From NCBI RefSeq assembly GCF_019797825.1, contig NZ_CP081855.1, positions 806,001-870,000 of the forward strand: a stretch of 64,000 nucleotides of DNA. Direction: 5' to 3'. The position numbers were made by a program, and so were the translations under genes. Each line of letters begins with the position of its first letter. Within the stretch, counting starts at the first letter, position 1. Under the pieces are notes generated by a model. The model was not told where the DNA came from, did no database searches, and saw nothing but the letters and a program-made list of their open reading frames with translations. The DNA comes from Limosilactobacillus panis. Lineage in GTDB: Bacteria > Bacillota > Bacilli > Lactobacillales > Lactobacillaceae. Positions 49,871 through 60,282 of the stretch are shown piece after piece.

Positions 49871-49879
49871 TGGTACAAT
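49871..49879 (+). promoter_or_regulatory. possible extended -10 promoter for mnmA
   Basis: TGGTACAAT at 49871-49879 with no good -35. It lies in the 99-bp gap before mnmA. Confidence 0.4.
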
Positions 49880-49946
49880 GTACGATACTGGATGCATGCG
49901 ACCTTCAATCGTAGATTATTCCAGAATCTATTTGAAATGATGGTGA

Positions 49947-51086
<1,140 letters not shown>

Positions 51087-51105
51087 TTAACATAGGATTT
51101 AATCC

Positions 51106-51130
51106 AAGCGGGCATCCTTATTGCCTGCTT
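51106..51130 (+). terminator. weak hairpin after mnmA
   Basis: AAGCGGGCA pairs with TGCCTGCTT (one G-U) around 7 bases; the tail is not a clean T-run, so termination may be partial. Confidence 0.5.
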
Positions 51131-51207
51131 ATACATATTTCACAATCAATGTGAACATTCATAATATTTTTGGTAAGATAATATATAAAAAAGGTCCGCG
51201 ATTAACA

Positions 51208-51864
51208 ATGACAAAAGTTTATCTAATTCGACATGGAAAAACAGAATGGAATCTTGAATCCCGCTACCAGGGGGGCCATGGCGATTCACCACTTTTAAAG
51301 ACAAGTTACCAGGAAATTGAACTGCTTGCCCAATCCCTAAAGAAGGTGGCCTTTGCCCATGCATATGCGAGCCCCTTACGGCGGGCACGGGTAACCGCAC
51401 AAAAATTAATTAGTCACCTTGATCAACCAATTCCGTTAACGATTGATAGCCGCCTGATGGAGTTTAATCTGGGAAAAATGGAAGGAATGCACTTCGATGA
51501 CGTTGCTAAGAAGTGGCCAGACGAGCTAAATAATTTCCGCCATCATCCTGACCGTTATAATGAAGCAGTCACGGGCAGTGAAAGTTTCCAGCAGGTGATA
51601 GACCGGGTGGGCTCAGCTGTTAAAGAGTTTTGTCGTGTTAATCCGGAAGCCAACATCCTAATTGTTTCACACGGGGCCGCATTGAACGCCACAATAAACG
51701 CCTTGATTGGGACCCCCCTTCCGCATTTAAAGGATCGGGGTGGGTTGAGTAATACCTCAACAACTATTTTAAAGACGGATGATGCCGAACACTTCACACT
51801 TGAGAAGTGGAATGATACAACTTATCTGCATAAGACCAAGGTCGATCCAACTGATACAATCTAG
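51208..51864 (+). CDS. histidine phosphatase family protein
   Basis: 218 residues. Catalytic RHG motif in LIRHGKTEWN at residues 6-15, ASPLRRARVTAQ with its arginine, and the second histidine in IVSHGAALNA. Phosphoglycerate-mutase-like fold, but short and closest in layout to broad-specificity phosphatases. Start at ATG 51208; the frame is open upstream to 51121 but has no ribosome site there. Confidence 0.9.
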   Translation: MTKVYLIRHGKTEWNLESRYQGGHGDSPLLKTSYQEIELLAQSLKKVAFAHAYASPLRRARVTAQKLISHLDQPIPLTIDSRLMEFNLGKMEGMHFDDVAKKWPDELNNFRHHPDRYNEAVTGSESFQQVIDRVGSAVKEFCRVNPEANILIVSHGAALNATINALIGTPLPHLKDRGGLSNTSTTILKTDDAEHFTLEKWNDTTYLHKTKVDPTDTI

Positions 51865-51879
51865 TAAGGGGTGGCAGTG

Positions 51880-52569
51880 ATGACAGAGAAGAATGAGTTA
51901 AAGCAAAGTGAAAAACGGGAAACGGAAAAGTTAGTCCACAAACTGATTCAAGCAATTGATGAACATCCAGAAAAGGTAAATAACTACTATGATCTCGGTT
52001 CTTTACTGACCCGCTTAAATGACTATGAACAGGCTGAAGAACTGTTTATGAAGGCCCTTGGGATTTTTGAGGCTAAAAAGGATCAGTCCGCAATCAACCT
52101 GTTAAACTACGGACTTGGTAACCTTTACTACGAAGTGGGAAAGCCAAATGCGGCGATTAAGCTTTACAATAAGATCGATGATGACAAGCTAAAGGCGGAC
52201 TCATACCTGATGCTTGCGCAAAGTTATATGAAAAAGGGGCAGCATAAGCAGGCAGTTGCTTACGGCTTAACGGCTCATGAGTTACGGGCTCAGGATCCGG
52301 AAATCAACCAGGTCATTGGTGATTCCCTATTGGCCCTTGGTGAATTTGCGGAGGCTAAAAAATACTATGACGCCATTTTGAAACGTCATCCTGGCCGTGC
52401 AGATACCCAGTTCAACCGGGGACTGGTCGCAATGGTGCTGGGCGAACCTTACACGGACTACTTAACGCAGGCTAAACAGTTAAACCCAACTTATTACCAA
52501 AAGAGTGAACAACGGTTAGCGGATATTGAAAAGACGCTCCAAAAAACACAATCAAAAAAGAATAAATAG
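51880..52569 (+). CDS. tetratricopeptide repeat protein (YrrB-like)
   Basis: 229 residues with about four to five TPR-type 34-residue helix pairs (YYDLGSLLTRLNDYEQAEELFMKAL; YGLGNLYYEVGKPNAAIKLY; YLMLAQSYMKKGQHKQAV; FAEAKKYYDAILKRHPGRAD). A protein-binding scaffold. B. subtilis has the same order mnmA-yrrB-recD2. Start ATG 51880 behind AAGGGG; overlaps nothing but abuts recD2. Confidence 0.87.
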   Translation: MTEKNELKQSEKRETEKLVHKLIQAIDEHPEKVNNYYDLGSLLTRLNDYEQAEELFMKALGIFEAKKDQSAINLLNYGLGNLYYEVGKPNAAIKLYNKIDDDKLKADSYLMLAQSYMKKGQHKQAVAYGLTAHELRAQDPEINQVIGDSLLALGEFAEAKKYYDAILKRHPGRADTQFNRGLVAMVLGEPYTDYLTQAKQLNPTYYQKSEQRLADIEKTLQKTQSKKNK

Positions 52570-52589
52570 TGCTGGAAAGGATGACTTCA

Positions 52590-54983
52590 ATGGCAACAGA
52601 AATGGATTTATTTAAGACGCCACAGGAGCCGTCTTTTTTTGTTGGTCAGGTTCAATCCGAGATTTTTACTAGCCCGGATTCTTTTTATAAAGTGTTGGCG
52701 GTCTCTGTGGAAGACGCTAACTTTGATTGGGACGAAAACGAGATCACGGTAACGGGGAGCTTCGGTGACCTGAGTGATGACCAGACTTATCGTTTTGAGG
52801 GCCAACTTGTTGAACATCCCCGTTATGGTTGGCAGTTTCAGGCTAAGTCTTACCACGTTAACCGGCCGACCAGTCGAGGGGGCCTGGTGGAATTTCTGGC
52901 CAGCAAGCAGTTCCCGGGTGTCGGACAAAAGACGGCCGAAAAAGTGGTCGACGCCCTGGGTACTAACGCCATTGACAAGATTAACGCTGATCCCCATGTC
53001 TTAGATCCCCTAAACCTTCGCAAGGCTGTCCGTGATTCACTGGTTGAAAACCTCCAGGCAAACCAGGGGCTTGACCAAGTAATAATTGGCCTTAATGACT
53101 TTGGCTTCGGAAGCAACCTGATTTCTTCTATTGTCGATCGCTATGGTGAGGATGCCCTCCAGGTGATTAAGGAGAATCCCTACCAGCTTGCGGCGGATAT
53201 TGATGGAATCAGCTTCAAGCGGGCTGACCAAGTTGCTGCCAAATTAGGGATTGCCGGCAACGACCCCCGCCGAATCAACGCAGCGGTTGTCCAGTCCTTA
53301 GACGACCTCACGATGGCCACGGGAGACACTTACACCAGTATCAAGCCCCTTCTCGCTAACAGCCTTCAGCTCCTCAATGGAGATGGTCGGTCGGCGGACA
53401 GTAATATCGTTGCTGATCAGATTGTTGCAATGGAGAAAAAGCACCAAATTAACTATGAGGATGACCACCTGTACCCGACTAGTCTCTACCGGGCTGAATA
53501 CCAGATTGCTGATCACTTACAGCGCTTGATGGGCACGGGTGAAGAACGGATTGCCGATGAGACAATCATGGCAACGCTGAAACGGACCGAGGAGGAAACG
53601 GGCATCAAATATGACCGGGTCCAGGTCCAGGCCGTGGAGACCGCCCTAAACAATAAGGTCATGTTGTTGACCGGAGGCCCAGGTACAGGAAAGACGACCA
53701 TTATCCGGGCAATCGTTGAATGCTATGCCAAGGTTCACCAACTGTCTTTGGAGGTCAATGATTACAAGGGAAAGGTCTTTCCCATCCTTCTTGCCGCACC
53801 GACTGGCCGTGCTGCTAAGCGGATGAGTGATACTACCGACCTGCCGGCAAGTACAATTCACCGGTTGCTGGGATTGAATGGTCGGGAAATGCCAACGGAT
53901 ATCAGTGCCCGTGATTTGAAGGGTTCCTTGCTGATTGTTGACGAGATGTCGATGGTGGACACCCTCCTGTTTAAAACGTTAATTCAAGCGGTTCCAACCG
54001 CGATGCACGTTGTCCTAGTGGGTGATAAGGACCAGCTACCGTCAGTGGGCCCGGGACAGGTATTCCATGACCTCCTGTCCTTTAAGGAGTTACCCAAGAT
54101 TGAGCTGGTCGATATTCACCGCCAAGCGGCCGATTCGACAATCATTCCACTTGCTCACGCAATTAAGGAAGGACACTTACCCGCTGATTTGATGGCCAAG
54201 AAGGCGGACCGGTCCTTCATTCCCTGCCGTGCGGGTCAGGTTCCGGACGTCGTTCATCAGATTATTGAAAAGAGTGAGGAACGGGGCTATTCATCTGCAG
54301 ATGTGCAGATCTTGGCACCAATGTATCGGGGGATGGCTGGTGTGGATAACTTAAATGAGCTTGCTCAGGATGTCTATAATCCCGCTAGTCAATCTAAACA
54401 ATCGGTTGAGTACCGGGGGCAGACCTTCCGGGTTGGTGACAAGGTCTTGCAACTGGTCAATAGTCCAGAGAACAATGTTTTTAACGGGGATATTGGTAAG
54501 ATTGTTGCCATTGAAGGCACGGAAAAGGGGCAAAAGAACCCGAATATGACGATTGACTTTGACGGGAACGAGGTTAAATATTCCCGGATGGAATGGAACC
54601 AGCTACAGTTAGCTTACGCAATTTCAATTCATAAGTCGCAGGGGAGCCAGTTTAAGATGGTTCTGTTACCGGTGGTGCGTCAGTTCAGCCGGATGTTACA
54701 GCGAAACCTGATTTACACCGCGATTACACGGGCGGCTGATAAGCTGATCATGATGGGTGAGGCCCAAGCAATGGCAATGGCGGTCCGCAATGTTGGTACT
54801 AATCGCCAAACGACCCTGCTGCAACGGTTAAATGAAAAGTGGCATAAACAGCCAACGGCAGGGGATGTTCAATCAACTTCACCAACGACTAGCGGAGAAA
54901 CGGTCTTAACACCGGCACTAATTGAGCAAGGCACGATTGACCCGCTGATTGGCATGGATGGGCTCCGTCCGTCTGACCTTTAA
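52590..54983 (+). CDS. recD2: ATP-dependent DNA helicase RecD2 (YrrC)
   Basis: 797 residues. N-terminal OB/helix-hairpin-helix part with FPGVGQKTAEKVVDALG near 110, then a 1A motor domain with Walker A LTGGPGTGKTTIIR near residue 362, LLIVDEMSMVDT, LVGDKDQLPSVGPG, and helicase motifs AISIHKSQGSQFK and YTAITRAADKLI. 5'-3' helicase not associated with RecBC in Gram-positives; helps replication past damage. Start ATG 52590 behind GGAAAGG; GTG 52569 is upstream. Confidence 0.95.
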   Translation: MATEMDLFKTPQEPSFFVGQVQSEIFTSPDSFYKVLAVSVEDANFDWDENEITVTGSFGDLSDDQTYRFEGQLVEHPRYGWQFQAKSYHVNRPTSRGGLVEFLASKQFPGVGQKTAEKVVDALGTNAIDKINADPHVLDPLNLRKAVRDSLVENLQANQGLDQVIIGLNDFGFGSNLISSIVDRYGEDALQVIKENPYQLAADIDGISFKRADQVAAKLGIAGNDPRRINAAVVQSLDDLTMATGDTYTSIKPLLANSLQLLNGDGRSADSNIVADQIVAMEKKHQINYEDDHLYPTSLYRAEYQIADHLQRLMGTGEERIADETIMATLKRTEEETGIKYDRVQVQAVETALNNKVMLLTGGPGTGKTTIIRAIVECYAKVHQLSLEVNDYKGKVFPILLAAPTGRAAKRMSDTTDLPASTIHRLLGLNGREMPTDISARDLKGSLLIVDEMSMVDTLLFKTLIQAVPTAMHVVLVGDKDQLPSVGPGQVFHDLLSFKELPKIELVDIHRQAADSTIIPLAHAIKEGHLPADLMAKKADRSFIPCRAGQVPDVVHQIIEKSEERGYSSADVQILAPMYRGMAGVDNLNELAQDVYNPASQSKQSVEYRGQTFRVGDKVLQLVNSPENNVFNGDIGKIVAIEGTEKGQKNPNMTIDFDGNEVKYSRMEWNQLQLAYAISIHKSQGSQFKMVLLPVVRQFSRMLQRNLIYTAITRAADKLIMMGEAQAMAMAVRNVGTNRQTTLLQRLNEKWHKQPTAGDVQSTSPTTSGETVLTPALIEQGTIDPLIGMDGLRPSDL

Positions 54984-54991
54984 ACTAAGGC

Positions 54992-55020
54992 TTGATTGCG
55001 CCACCATTTGTTGCGATAAT
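54992..55020 (+). promoter_or_regulatory. probable prs promoter
   Basis: TTGATT (54992-54997), 17-bp spacer, GATAAT (55015-55020), 38 bp before the start codon. Confidence 0.65.
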
Positions 55021-55058
55021 AAGATTTAAATAGCTAGAAAATCAAAGGGAGTACAATA

Positions 55059-56033
55059 ATGACGCAAATCAAGAATGCTCAAAATGTCCGTTTGTTTGCA
55101 CTAAATTCAAATTACCCGCTGGCAGAGGCCATTGCCGAGAAGGTTGGCCTACCCCTGAGTAAGGCTTCTGATAGCCACTTTGCGGATGGGGAAATCAAGA
55201 TTACAATTGACGAAAGTGTGCGGGGGTGTGAGGTATACGTAATTCAGTCCGTATCCGATCCCGTTAACACCAATCTAATGGAGCTATTGATCATGGTGGA
55301 TGCTCTTCGCCGGGCAAGTGCCGCTAAAATCAATGTGGTCATGCCTTACTATGGGTACGCGCGTCAGGACCGCAAAGCGCGCGGCCGGGAACCAATCACC
55401 GCTAAGCTGGTTGCTAATTTGCTGGAGATGGACAAAATTGACCGGCTGGTTACGATTGACCTCCACGCTGCTCAGGTGCAAGGATTCTTTGATATTCCGG
55501 TCGACCACTTGCAAGCAACGAGTTTGTTTGCCAATTACTTTGACAAACAGGGGCTAGTTAACGATGACACCGTTGTTGTTGCTCCCGACCACGCTGGTGT
55601 CAGCTTTGCTCGTAAGTTTGCGGAAAGAATTAAGGCCCCAATTGCAATTATCGATAACCGGGCCGATGAAGTTCGGGAACAGACAGTTCAGGAAGTTCCC
55701 GAATACGTCATTGGTGATGTTAAGGGTAAGACGGCCCTGGTTGTTGACGACATTGTCGACACCGGGGTACGGATGAAACTTTCTGCTCAAGCACTGAAGA
55801 AGTTCGGGGCAAAAGACGTTTACGGCGTTGCCACCCACGCGGTCCTTTCTGGTAATGCGGTTCAAACCTTGCAGAATTCTCAACTTGAGAAGTTAGTCGT
55901 GACTGATACGATTCATCTTCCCGAGAAGAAGAAATTTGATAAATTGGTTCAGTTATCAGTTGCAGACCTATTGAAGGAAGCAGTTGTGCGGATTCATAAC
56001 CACCAATCAATTGATACGCTGTTTAACCGGTAA
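55059..56033 (+). CDS. prs: ribose-phosphate pyrophosphokinase, variant form
   Basis: 324 residues. SDSHFADGEIKITI, the flexible RQDRKARGREPITAKL catalytic/flap block and VTIDLHAAQVQGFFDIPVDHL are as in Prs. The PRPP loop, however, reads VVDDIVDTGVRMK instead of the usual DDI(I/L)DTAGT. That is the pattern of a second, diverged Prs found in some lactobacilli, so another copy may exist elsewhere. Makes PRPP from ribose-5-phosphate and ATP if active. AAGGGAG before ATG; own promoter and terminator. Confidence 0.85.
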   Translation: MTQIKNAQNVRLFALNSNYPLAEAIAEKVGLPLSKASDSHFADGEIKITIDESVRGCEVYVIQSVSDPVNTNLMELLIMVDALRRASAAKINVVMPYYGYARQDRKARGREPITAKLVANLLEMDKIDRLVTIDLHAAQVQGFFDIPVDHLQATSLFANYFDKQGLVNDDTVVVAPDHAGVSFARKFAERIKAPIAIIDNRADEVREQTVQEVPEYVIGDVKGKTALVVDDIVDTGVRMKLSAQALKKFGAKDVYGVATHAVLSGNAVQTLQNSQLEKLVVTDTIHLPEKKKFDKLVQLSVADLLKEAVVRIHNHQSIDTLFNR

Positions 56034-56035
56034 AC

Positions 56036-56075
56036 TAAAAAGGACGCGGAATTCATTTCCGCGTCTTTTTTAGTT
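56036..56075. terminator. shared terminator of prs and dapF
   Basis: GACGCGGAA (56043-56051) pairs with TTCCGCGTC (56057-56065) around 5 bases, flanked by A-run and T-run, so it works for both convergent genes. The dapF stop lies in its right flank. Confidence 0.9.
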
Positions 56076-57077
56076 TCTTTGACTCAAATTAAACTTTGGC
56101 AGGCAATTAATGAACTGCTCATAAGCACCTTGCTCGCCGGTTGCTGTAATCGTACAGTTTTCCGCGTTTACACTTGCCTGGTGGAGGTCTGTTTCTTTAA
56201 CCTCGATATGGTGGGTGAAAGTGGCGTTACCGACCAGTTCGACCCAGTAACGACGCTCCTGGTAGTGGACAACCGTCTTGACCATTCCGCCCGGATTATA
56301 AACAGTAATTGGTTCATCAAAGGCTCCTTGATCACCGTGCAAAAGAACAAAGGCTAAGCTAGTGGCAGACATCCCAGTCCCGCAAGCATTGGTGAACCCG
56401 ACACCTCGTTCATAGGTCCGAACAAAGAGGCGGTTTGGACCTAGAATATGGGCAAAATTGACGTTCACACCATCGCTGAAGTAGGGGTTATCACCGTTTA
56501 AGTAGGGCCCCAATTCACCGAGAAGCGGGCCCTCAATTACTTTCTGACTCACGAACGAGATTAGGTGAGGGTTAGGAATCGCAATTGCGGAGAAAGTCAG
56601 CTGCGGAGCAAGCTCCGGTACTGGGGTTCCCAAAAGGCGATCGTGACCAAGATTGTCAAAAGGGAGGGCTTCCTTGTTAAAACGAACGGGTGATATTTCC
56701 ACGGCGAAGGCCGGAACATTTGGAGCGAAGTCTTTTTCACGGCGCACCTGGAGACTTGCGTTCATGGTGTCCACCTTAAAGGACTTCTTTTGGTCTCGTT
56801 CTGCAAGGTAACGGGCAACGGTCCGGAGGCCATTACCGCACATTGAGGCTTCACTACCGTCTGCGTTGATTACCCGCATTTGGGCAAGGGCACCAGACCG
56901 GGTCGGTTTATTAACGACCAAGAGGCCATCAGCCCCACCAAGGAGTCCCGTTTGGTGGTCGGTAAGGTGCTGAGCAAGCTTACGCAGTTGATCATCAGTT
57001 AATACCGTCTTTAATTTGGTTTGGTCCAAGATGAAGAAACTATTTTGTGATCCGTGGACTTTTATTAAGTTTGCCAT
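56070..57077 (-). CDS. dapF: diaminopimelate epimerase
   Basis: 335 residues. Both catalytic cysteines are in place: ASMCGNGLR (~79) and TNACGTGMSAT (~226). Converts LL-DAP to meso-DAP, the substrate of LysA. The protein is ~50 residues longer than the E. coli form, with the additional residues at the C-terminus. 14 bp downstream of the aspartokinase stop, same transcript. Confidence 0.95.
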   Translation of the reverse strand: MANLIKVHGSQNSFFILDQTKLKTVLTDDQLRKLAQHLTDHQTGLLGGADGLLVVNKPTRSGALAQMRVINADGSEASMCGNGLRTVARYLAERDQKKSFKVDTMNASLQVRREKDFAPNVPAFAVEISPVRFNKEALPFDNLGHDRLLGTPVPELAPQLTFSAIAIPNPHLISFVSQKVIEGPLLGELGPYLNGDNPYFSDGVNVNFAHILGPNRLFVRTYERGVGFTNACGTGMSATSLAFVLLHGDQGAFDEPITVYNPGGMVKTVVHYQERRYWVELVGNATFTHHIEVKETDLHQASVNAENCTITATGEQGAYEQFINCLPKFNLSQRN

Positions 57078-57091
57078 TTGTTAATCTCCTC

Positions 57092-58450
57092 CTAGTTTGC
57101 AAAGAAGCGGTGGTATATTGCCCGGACTGCCTTATCAGCGTCGCGGTCATAGGTACCAATCATAATTGAAATGCGGGATGCCCCCTGATTGATCATTGGG
57201 ACGGGGATGTTTTCCTTCGTTAGGGGCGTTAGGATGTCGTTGATAACGCCAGTTCGGTTGCGCATCCCCTCACCGACCACCATCGTAATGGCGTAGTTAT
57301 CAATCCACTCCAGCTGGTCGGGGTTAATCTCTTCTTGAATTTCGTTACAAATAACGTCGACCAATTCGTCATCTAGCTGGTTTCGGTCTAGGATCAGGGT
57401 GATGTCATCAATCCCGGATGGCATATGCTCGTACGAAATACCATGCCGGGCGAGAATGTTCAGAATCCGGAGAGTAAATCCGGCTTCCTTATTCAGGAGG
57501 TACTTATGCAGGTAGAGTGCAGCAAAGTGCTTACCACTAACGACCCCGGTAACGATGTCAGCCGGTTGGAAGCCTTTGTCGGGAACAATTAAAGTTCCCG
57601 GTTTTTCCGGGTGCTGGGTATTCTTGACGTTAATCGGAATATTACCCTGGATAGCAGGGATCAGAGCCTCATCGTGAAAGACGGAGAAGCCCGCGTAAGA
57701 CAATTCTCGCATTTCCCGGTAAGTCATCTTAGCAATTGCCTGTGGGTGGTCAACGACGGCGGGATTAGCCGCATAAATAGCATCAACATCGGTGAAGTTC
57801 TCGTACATTGTTGCGTGCAAGCCCCGGGCAAGGATGGCTCCCGTGATATCTGAACCCCCCCGGGAGAAGGTCGCAATGTGACCAGCCAGGGTGATGCCAT
57901 AAAAGCCAGGGAAAACAAGGAGCTCGCTGTCGTTAAAAGAGAAGTGGTCCAATAAAGAGTAGGTTTCGGGCATCACGGATGCGTTATTTGGCGTCCCCGT
58001 AACCCGGATACCAGCCTCTGTAGGGGTGACAAAACGGGCTTCGTACCCCTGTTGTTGAAGGATCAGGGCCATCAATTCGGCATTCGACCGTTCGCCATGG
58101 GCTTTAAACGTTGCCATCAGGTAATTATGGTTGGGAAAGTGCCAGCTTGGCAACTCCTTTAAGCGGTCAATGATGGACGTCAGTTTTTCTTTGGGAACGT
58201 TAAAGTAGTTTGCAATTTCAACGTAGCGATTGATAATTTGGCCAACCGTTTGCTGGTATGGCTTATTGTTTAGGACTTGATTAGCGTACTGAATTAAAAG
58301 GTCGGTAACCTTCGTATCCTTGCTATTTCGCTTTCCGGGGGCAGAAGTAACGATGACACGGCGCTGGGGGTCAGCAGTGATAATATTAATTGCCTGGGTA
58401 AAGTGTTCGCCATCAGCGAGCGAACTGCCACCAAACTTTACAACTTTCAT
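57092..58450 (-). CDS. lysC: aspartokinase
   Basis: 452 residues. Kinase core KVVKFGGSSLADGEHF and FSRGGSDITGAILARG, then two C-terminal ACT domains (HKYLLNKEAGFTLRILNILA; MVVGEGMRNRTGVIND) that usually bind lysine or threonine. Phosphorylates aspartate at the head of the lysine/threonine/methionine route. AAGGAG before ATG 58450. Which amino acid inhibits it cannot be read from sequence. Confidence 0.94.
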   Translation of the reverse strand: MKVVKFGGSSLADGEHFTQAINIITADPQRRVIVTSAPGKRNSKDTKVTDLLIQYANQVLNNKPYQQTVGQIINRYVEIANYFNVPKEKLTSIIDRLKELPSWHFPNHNYLMATFKAHGERSNAELMALILQQQGYEARFVTPTEAGIRVTGTPNNASVMPETYSLLDHFSFNDSELLVFPGFYGITLAGHIATFSRGGSDITGAILARGLHATMYENFTDVDAIYAANPAVVDHPQAIAKMTYREMRELSYAGFSVFHDEALIPAIQGNIPINVKNTQHPEKPGTLIVPDKGFQPADIVTGVVSGKHFAALYLHKYLLNKEAGFTLRILNILARHGISYEHMPSGIDDITLILDRNQLDDELVDVICNEIQEEINPDQLEWIDNYAITMVVGEGMRNRTGVINDILTPLTKENIPVPMINQGASRISIMIGTYDRDADKAVRAIYHRFFAN

Positions 58451-58514
58451 TTCTTAAGAACTCCTTCTGGAAAACGCTAGTAAATGCTAATTTTCCGTAA
58501 ACAATTTTAATCGA

Positions 58515-58542
58515 ATTCTAACATGTTTCGCCAAACATGCAA
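58515..58542 (-). promoter_or_regulatory. aspartokinase promoter with palindrome in the spacer
   Basis: On the minus strand TTGCAT (58537-58542) and TAGAAT (58515-58520, extended TG) stand 16 bp apart. CATGTTT-CGCC-AAACATG (58522-58539 on the plus strand) is a perfect 7-bp inverted repeat filling the spacer, so a bound protein would cover the promoter. Regulator unknown. Confidence 0.55.
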
Positions 58543-58661
58543 GTAAAATAATTTTGGCATGATGATGATTAAACGTTTTACTAAATGATGAAAATGAGGA
58601 GATCCTTTCCAGACCTCATTATCCCTATTGACTTTCTCATTATTTTTTTATAAGCTTAATA

Positions 58662-58896
58662 CAAATCGAAGAGGTGCAGCCAACACAAGTAGGGTAATGG
58701 AGCCACTGTCGGGCAGTGAAGTTACCTCAACAGGGCGGTTGCCGAAGTGCTTGACTTGACAGGAGCCAGGTTAACTGGGGCGTGGTTGAATAAGCCATGG
58801 ACTGTCGCAGGACGAATATCAGCCTGCGTTGCGCTATCGACAAATGAGAATGGAACTTAGTCCACTGTTTGTTCTGCGCAAACAGTGGATTTTTTA
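58662..58896 (+). promoter_or_regulatory. lysine riboswitch (L box) with terminator
   Basis: Characteristic blocks in order: GAAGAGGTGC (58669), AAGTAGGG, GTTGCCGAAG (58738), and TTGAATAAGCC...GGACTGTC (58787 on), matching the lysine aptamer pattern of Bacillus lysC. Terminator TCCACTGTTTG/CAAACAGTGGA (58861-58871/58879-58889) with a run of seven Ts. Lysine binding should stop transcription of lysA and the dap genes. A TTGACT at 58628 with TATAAG/TAAGCT near 58650 is the likely promoter. Confidence 0.92.
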
Positions 58897-58937
58897 TTGG
58901 TCGACTTCCCCGGCAACATGAATTGGAGGAATTGATT

Positions 58938-60245
58938 ATGAATGAACAGATTACTGCTGATCAGCTCAATGAAAGAGGGCACTTGCTAATCGGGGGCTGT
59001 GATGCGATTGAGTTAGCTCATGAGTATCAGACACCGCTGGTCGTTTATGATGTTAGCCAGATTCGCCAACAGATTCGCGCCTTTAAACGAGTCTTTGAAG
59101 AAAACGATGTTTCATACGCGGTTTCTTACGCTAGCAAGGCCTTTGCCGCCGTCGCGATGTACCAGGTGGTTAACCAGGAGGGCGCTCACATTGACGTGGT
59201 CTCTGGTGGTGAAATGTATACCGCTATTCAGGCTGGTTTCCCCATGGAACGGGCTAGCTTTCACGGCAATAACAAGTCATATGATGAACTGGTGATGGCG
59301 GTTAAGAACCACGTGGGGGTAATCGTCGTTGACAACTTTCACGAAATTGACCTCCTAAGTCAGGTTTTAAACGAGCTGGGTGCTCGGACAAAGGTAATGA
59401 TTCGAATCACGCCTGGTATCTCTGCCCACACTAATAAGTACATTCAGACCGGCCAAGTCGACAGTAAGTTTGGTTTTGACCTTGCTTCTGGTCAAGCGGA
59501 TGAAGCCCTGCAAAGGGTATTAGCTAATTCGCGGATGGACCTCATTGGCCTGCACGCTCATATTGGATCGCAGATTTTTGAAGTCGCGGGCTTTGAAGGG
59601 GTGGCGAATAAGCTGGTTAAGGTTGCTGACCACTGGCAAAAGAAGTTTGGCTACCAGGCAAAGGTAATCAATGTGGGTGGTGGCTTTGGAATTCGCTACG
59701 TTAAGGATGACCAGCCCCTCCGTCCTGAGCAATTTGTTGATGCCATCATCAAGGCAATTAAGAAGGCTGTTAAGCCAACAAACTTGGGAAAACCAGCGAT
59801 CTGGATTGAACCGGGACGGTCAATCGTTGGGCCAGCCGGTTATAACCTTTACACGGTGGGGTCAAGGAAGGACCTCCCCGGACTGAAATCGTACGTCACG
59901 GTTGATGGAGGAATGGGTGATAACATTCGTCCAGCTCTCTACCAGGCCAAGTATGAAACGGTTCTGGCCAGTGATCCGCAAGCACCACTTACTGAGCACG
60001 TGCGCTTAGCCGGCAAGTACTGTGAATCTGGCGATATCCTATGTCAAGACCAAGCTCTGCCGAAAACTAAACCGGGTGATATTCTGGCCATGCTAGATAC
60101 GGGTGCTTACGGTTATTCAATGGCCTCAAACTATAATCGGAACCCACGTCCGGCCGTAGTTTTTGCGGAAAACGGTCATTCGCAGGTGGTTATTAAAAGA
60201 GAATCTTTTGCGGACCTAACTCACCTGGACCAACCTTACGAATAA
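58938..60245 (+). CDS. lysA: diaminopimelate decarboxylase
   Basis: 435 residues. Fold-type III PLP enzyme: SYASKAFAAVAM with the PLP lysine, GLHAHIGSQIFE, INVGGGFGI, EPGRSIVG, and GKYCESGDIL with the catalytic cysteine. Makes lysine from meso-DAP. Start ATG 58938 with GGAGG 10 bases upstream; earlier in-frame codons lie in the riboswitch terminator. First gene of the riboswitch-controlled operon. Confidence 0.97.
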   Translation: MNEQITADQLNERGHLLIGGCDAIELAHEYQTPLVVYDVSQIRQQIRAFKRVFEENDVSYAVSYASKAFAAVAMYQVVNQEGAHIDVVSGGEMYTAIQAGFPMERASFHGNNKSYDELVMAVKNHVGVIVVDNFHEIDLLSQVLNELGARTKVMIRITPGISAHTNKYIQTGQVDSKFGFDLASGQADEALQRVLANSRMDLIGLHAHIGSQIFEVAGFEGVANKLVKVADHWQKKFGYQAKVINVGGGFGIRYVKDDQPLRPEQFVDAIIKAIKKAVKPTNLGKPAIWIEPGRSIVGPAGYNLYTVGSRKDLPGLKSYVTVDGGMGDNIRPALYQAKYETVLASDPQAPLTEHVRLAGKYCESGDILCQDQALPKTKPGDILAMLDTGAYGYSMASNYNRNPRPAVVFAENGHSQVVIKRESFADLTHLDQPYE

Positions 60246-60282
60246 AATTAATCCATTATATAGGAAGAAAGAGGAATAAAAA

